Under the pieces are notes generated by a model, which saw nothing but the letters and a program-made list of their open reading frames with translations, had not been told where the DNA came from and made no database searches. A stretch of DNA of 64,000 bases from Tetracladium setigerum. Its lineage: Eukaryota > Ascomycota > Leotiomycetes > Helotiales. The stretch spans positions 806,001-870,000 of the forward strand of contig PZJY01000001.1 in the NCBI GenBank assembly GCA_031472005.1, written 5' to 3'. A program made the translations under genes and the position numbers. Positions 61,949-64,000 of this stretch are shown in pieces. Position 1 is the stretch's first letter. The number at the start of each line of letters is the position of its first letter.

Positions 61949-63125
61949 ATGCATCCTTATCTCGGTTCGTCAGTTCTTCTTGAACCGTGCCTCACAACGC
62001 TTACAGAACAACAGGAACACTCTACGTTATCCCACGGGAAATCCGTGACCGAATCTACTCTCTTGTCCTCAATTTGGATAGCGAAGAAGATCGCAAAAAC
62101 CCTTCCCCTACTCCATCTTGTCGAACTGCAATCCTCTTGGCATCGAAGTGCATTTATGAGGAAGCCAGAATTGCCCTTTTTCAAACAAACGAATTTTGCT
62201 TCTGGATCGATCATGACGAATCCGAAAACACGGTGAACTGCTCGGTCATGGGTGACGATGGTTTCACCCTCAAGGCTGGACGTTGCGACGAGTTTGGACA
62301 ACGCCAAAAGCATTACTTCGCCACAATTCCCTACGATATGATCCCCAAGATGCGGTTTGTGTACCTCAAAATAGGTGTGTACAGAGCCCTCGAAGAGTAT
62401 GATATCGTTGGTTATGTTCAAGATATGGACGAACCACCTGTTTATGGACCGGAACGATCCACATATCTCCCAATCATGAAAGCGGTGAATGACGTCTGTA
62501 CGCTGTTGAAGTCATGTCACCAACTACGTCAATTACAACTTCAAATTCGGAGCTGTGAGCATATACCTGGTTCTATTGAAGATGTTATAGATCCTATCCG
62601 AAAACTCAGAGGAATCAAGCACTGCTCGCCTATCGTTTTGGGTATGCAAGATGATAAATGGGTTGATTGGAAGATGAAGGAGAGCTACGCCAGATATATG
62701 GAAATGATTATGGCCCTTCCCGGAGGTGTGGAGGCCCCTGAATATGTTGGGACGAGAAACCGGAAGACGAGAAATCTGGAGACGAGAAATCTGGAGACGA
62801 GAAATCTGGAGACGAGAAATCTGGAGACGAGAAATCTGGAGACGAGGAATCTGCAGACAAGAATGCTACAGATGAGAAGGTTGAAAATAAGAAGTTGCTA
62901 GACCAGTCAAAAGATAGTTTGTTCGAGCTTGTAGGAGGTCGATGGCTAGGCGGGAACACCTTCCAATATCCATCCGACTATTTAATTCATGACTCCGAAG
63001 AGAAATATAGCGATGACGTGGAGCAAGATTGGTATGCTCAAGACATCGAGGAAATGGGAACGGACTTGTGGGGGATGGATGAGCATTCAGACCTTGAAGA
63101 GAAGATTGCGCTGTGCTTTGCATAA
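61949..63125 (+). CDS. 2EXR/F-box-like fungal protein with DEKSG repeats
   Basis: Uncharacterised fungal family. The motif YVIPREIRDRIYSLVL followed by AILLASKCIYEEARIALFQTN is the usual 2EXR/F-box-like opening of many paralogous Pezizomycotina proteins, followed by a long conserved-looking body (IPYDMIPKMRFVYLKIG, LRQLQLQIRSCEH). That frame has no ATG: the nearest ATG (61949, MHPYLGSSVLLEP) is in another frame and would join if one base were missing near 61985. A second jump at the GGG of 62749-62751 leads into acidic DEKSG repeats and a coherent C-terminus (FELVGGRWLGGNTFQYPSDY...EEKIALCFA). Without that shift the repeats read as NLETR and end early. About 390 aa if corrected. Confidence 0.7.
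62751..62885 (+). repeat. 15-bp tandem repeat, five perfect copies
   Basis: GACGAGAAATCTGGA occurs perfectly at 62766, 62781, 62796, 62811 and 62826, with diverged units before (62751) and after (62841, 62856, 62871). In the coherent frame each unit encodes DEKSG. The multiple-of-three unit allows length change without frame loss. Confidence 0.95.
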
Positions 63126-63324
63126 ATTGACGCAGCAACATAAATTGACCAAATATCGATATGACACTCAAGCTTTCTATCTGGCTCTAATTTACTACCT
63201 AGAGGTGGAACTTTCTGTCTGCATTTCTGCGATCGTAAAAGAATTCATCCCATCAGCTACGTATTAATCCGGTTGAGCACCCATAGGTAGTTCCACAGTA
63301 CCGTCTTCTCTCACCAAATCTTAT

Positions 63325-64000
63325 TCACGCCGCAAAAAAAGCTTTTAGCCATGGACCCTTCTCCTCTCTTTCCTTGTGAGCTCTGAAATTTGACCTTTTC
63401 CAGTTATCTTTTCCAAAGCTCATAGCGGGATGGGCAGCAGTCAGACATCCGCAAGCAACAAGAATCATGACACCATCCAAGACCATGAATGAGATCTCAT
63501 TGTTGGCCAAGTGGCCGCCGAATCCTTCACTCAATTCAACAGATCGGAATACAGAACGGATGAAGATGCAAAGGGTCGCAACTCCGAGTCCTTTCACCCT
63601 CGTTAGCGCCAGAATTTTCTGAATTTGGAAGAAGAAAAGCGAAGACGCATAGTTACCTGCAAGAAACCTCTTGAATCGTCCGCTATTGTATAATTCGGCA
63701 AATTCAGGATTCAACTCATGCTTGTTCTTCCATGCTTTATGAAGGAAGAGCCCACAAAGCACCAGGAAGGCAGCCAAGCTAGCGACTTGAAAGGCCAATC
63801 CAGCCACCAAAATATGGGTGCCCACATCAATCTATCACTCGTCTTAGCTCACACTAATCCTTTACTCTCCCTCTTCCTCTTCCCGTATCTCATGAACAAC
63901 ATACCATAAACTGATTGCTCAACGGATAGCTAGCCGCAATACCACCGCCCACAGCCTGAATAACCAAACTGATGAAATCACAACTCAGAAAAATAGTCGT
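63325..64000 (-). CDS. RTA1-like seven-helix membrane protein, N-terminus outside window
   Basis: RTA1/lipid-translocating exporter family (yeast Rta1, Rsb1), plasma-membrane proteins linked to sterol-drug and sphingoid-base tolerance. The window holds the C-terminal two thirds: IQAVGGGIAASYPLSNQ, an intron, IDVGTHILVAGLAFQVASLAAF, then FLAVATLCIFIRSVFRSVELSEGFGG, the signature helix of the family, reached by a 75-nt stop-free intron (63582-63656), and MVLDGVMILVACGCLTAAHPAM. The stop is at 63325. The gene runs off the right edge, so the start is not seen. Confidence 0.9.

Overview
This is nuclear DNA of a filamentous ascomycete (Pezizomycotina). The gene set and style suggest Leotiomycetes, but that is an inference. 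The evidence is about 22 protein genes in 64 kb on both strands, short spliceosomal introns of about 45-80 nt with CTAAC/CTGAC branch sites, and typical filamentous-fungal families: an Msb1/Mug8 morphogenesis protein, RTA1, a hybrid histidine kinase, a P450 and a PL3 pectate lyase. No rRNA, tRNA, CRISPR array or intact transposon was recognised. One 147-bp MITE-like element is present.

Layout. 1-12.3 kb: Msb1-like gene (-), DUF3140 gene (+), uracil-DNA glycosylase (-), SLC25A39/40-type mitochondrial carrier (-), FBXO9/Hrt3-type F-box gene (+). 12.9-25.5 kb: MYND-like gene (-), degenerate membrane AMP-binding protein (-), nucleoporin POM34 (+), HID1 (+), degenerate epoxide-hydrolase-like gene (+). 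26.6-36 kb: hybrid histidine kinase (-), a gene-poor gap holding the MITE, and a disordered repeat protein (+). 36.7-47.9 kb: MSH6 (+), ribosomal protein S11 (-), kinetochore KNL1/Spc105 (+). 50-64 kb: P450 (+), secreted PL3 pectate lyase (-), mitochondrial tyrosyl-tRNA synthetase (-), raffinose synthase/SIP1-type GH36 (+), acyl-protein-thioesterase-like esterase (-), a 2EXR-like gene with a 15-bp tandem repeat (+), and an RTA1 protein cut by the window end (-).

Most genes are housekeeping genes with no common pathway. Five gene pairs are divergent and share promoter gaps: Msb1/DUF3140, carrier/F-box, AMP-binding/POM34, S11/KNL1 and TyrRS/GH36. Two DNA-repair genes, UNG and MSH6, each carry a PCNA-binding-like motif and a pair of TCGCGT words upstream, which hints at shared S-phase control. 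The P450, pectate lyase and RTA1 gene are the accessory, lifestyle-related content. There is no biosynthetic cluster.

The strongest whole-window signal is technical or evolutionary. About 17 places show conserved coding sequence jumping frame, always as if one base were missing and mostly in short homopolymers. They affect ten genes between 13 kb and 63 kb, while long genes such as MSH6, GH36 and the Msb1-like gene are clean. A consensus error in the assembly is more likely than mass pseudogenisation. Real biology worth checking includes two GC-AG introns with the same GCATGT donor (one builds the P450 ExxR motif), a 48-nt stop-free intron that splits the predicted catalytic Asp codon of the GH36 enzyme, and two probable pseudoenzymes.
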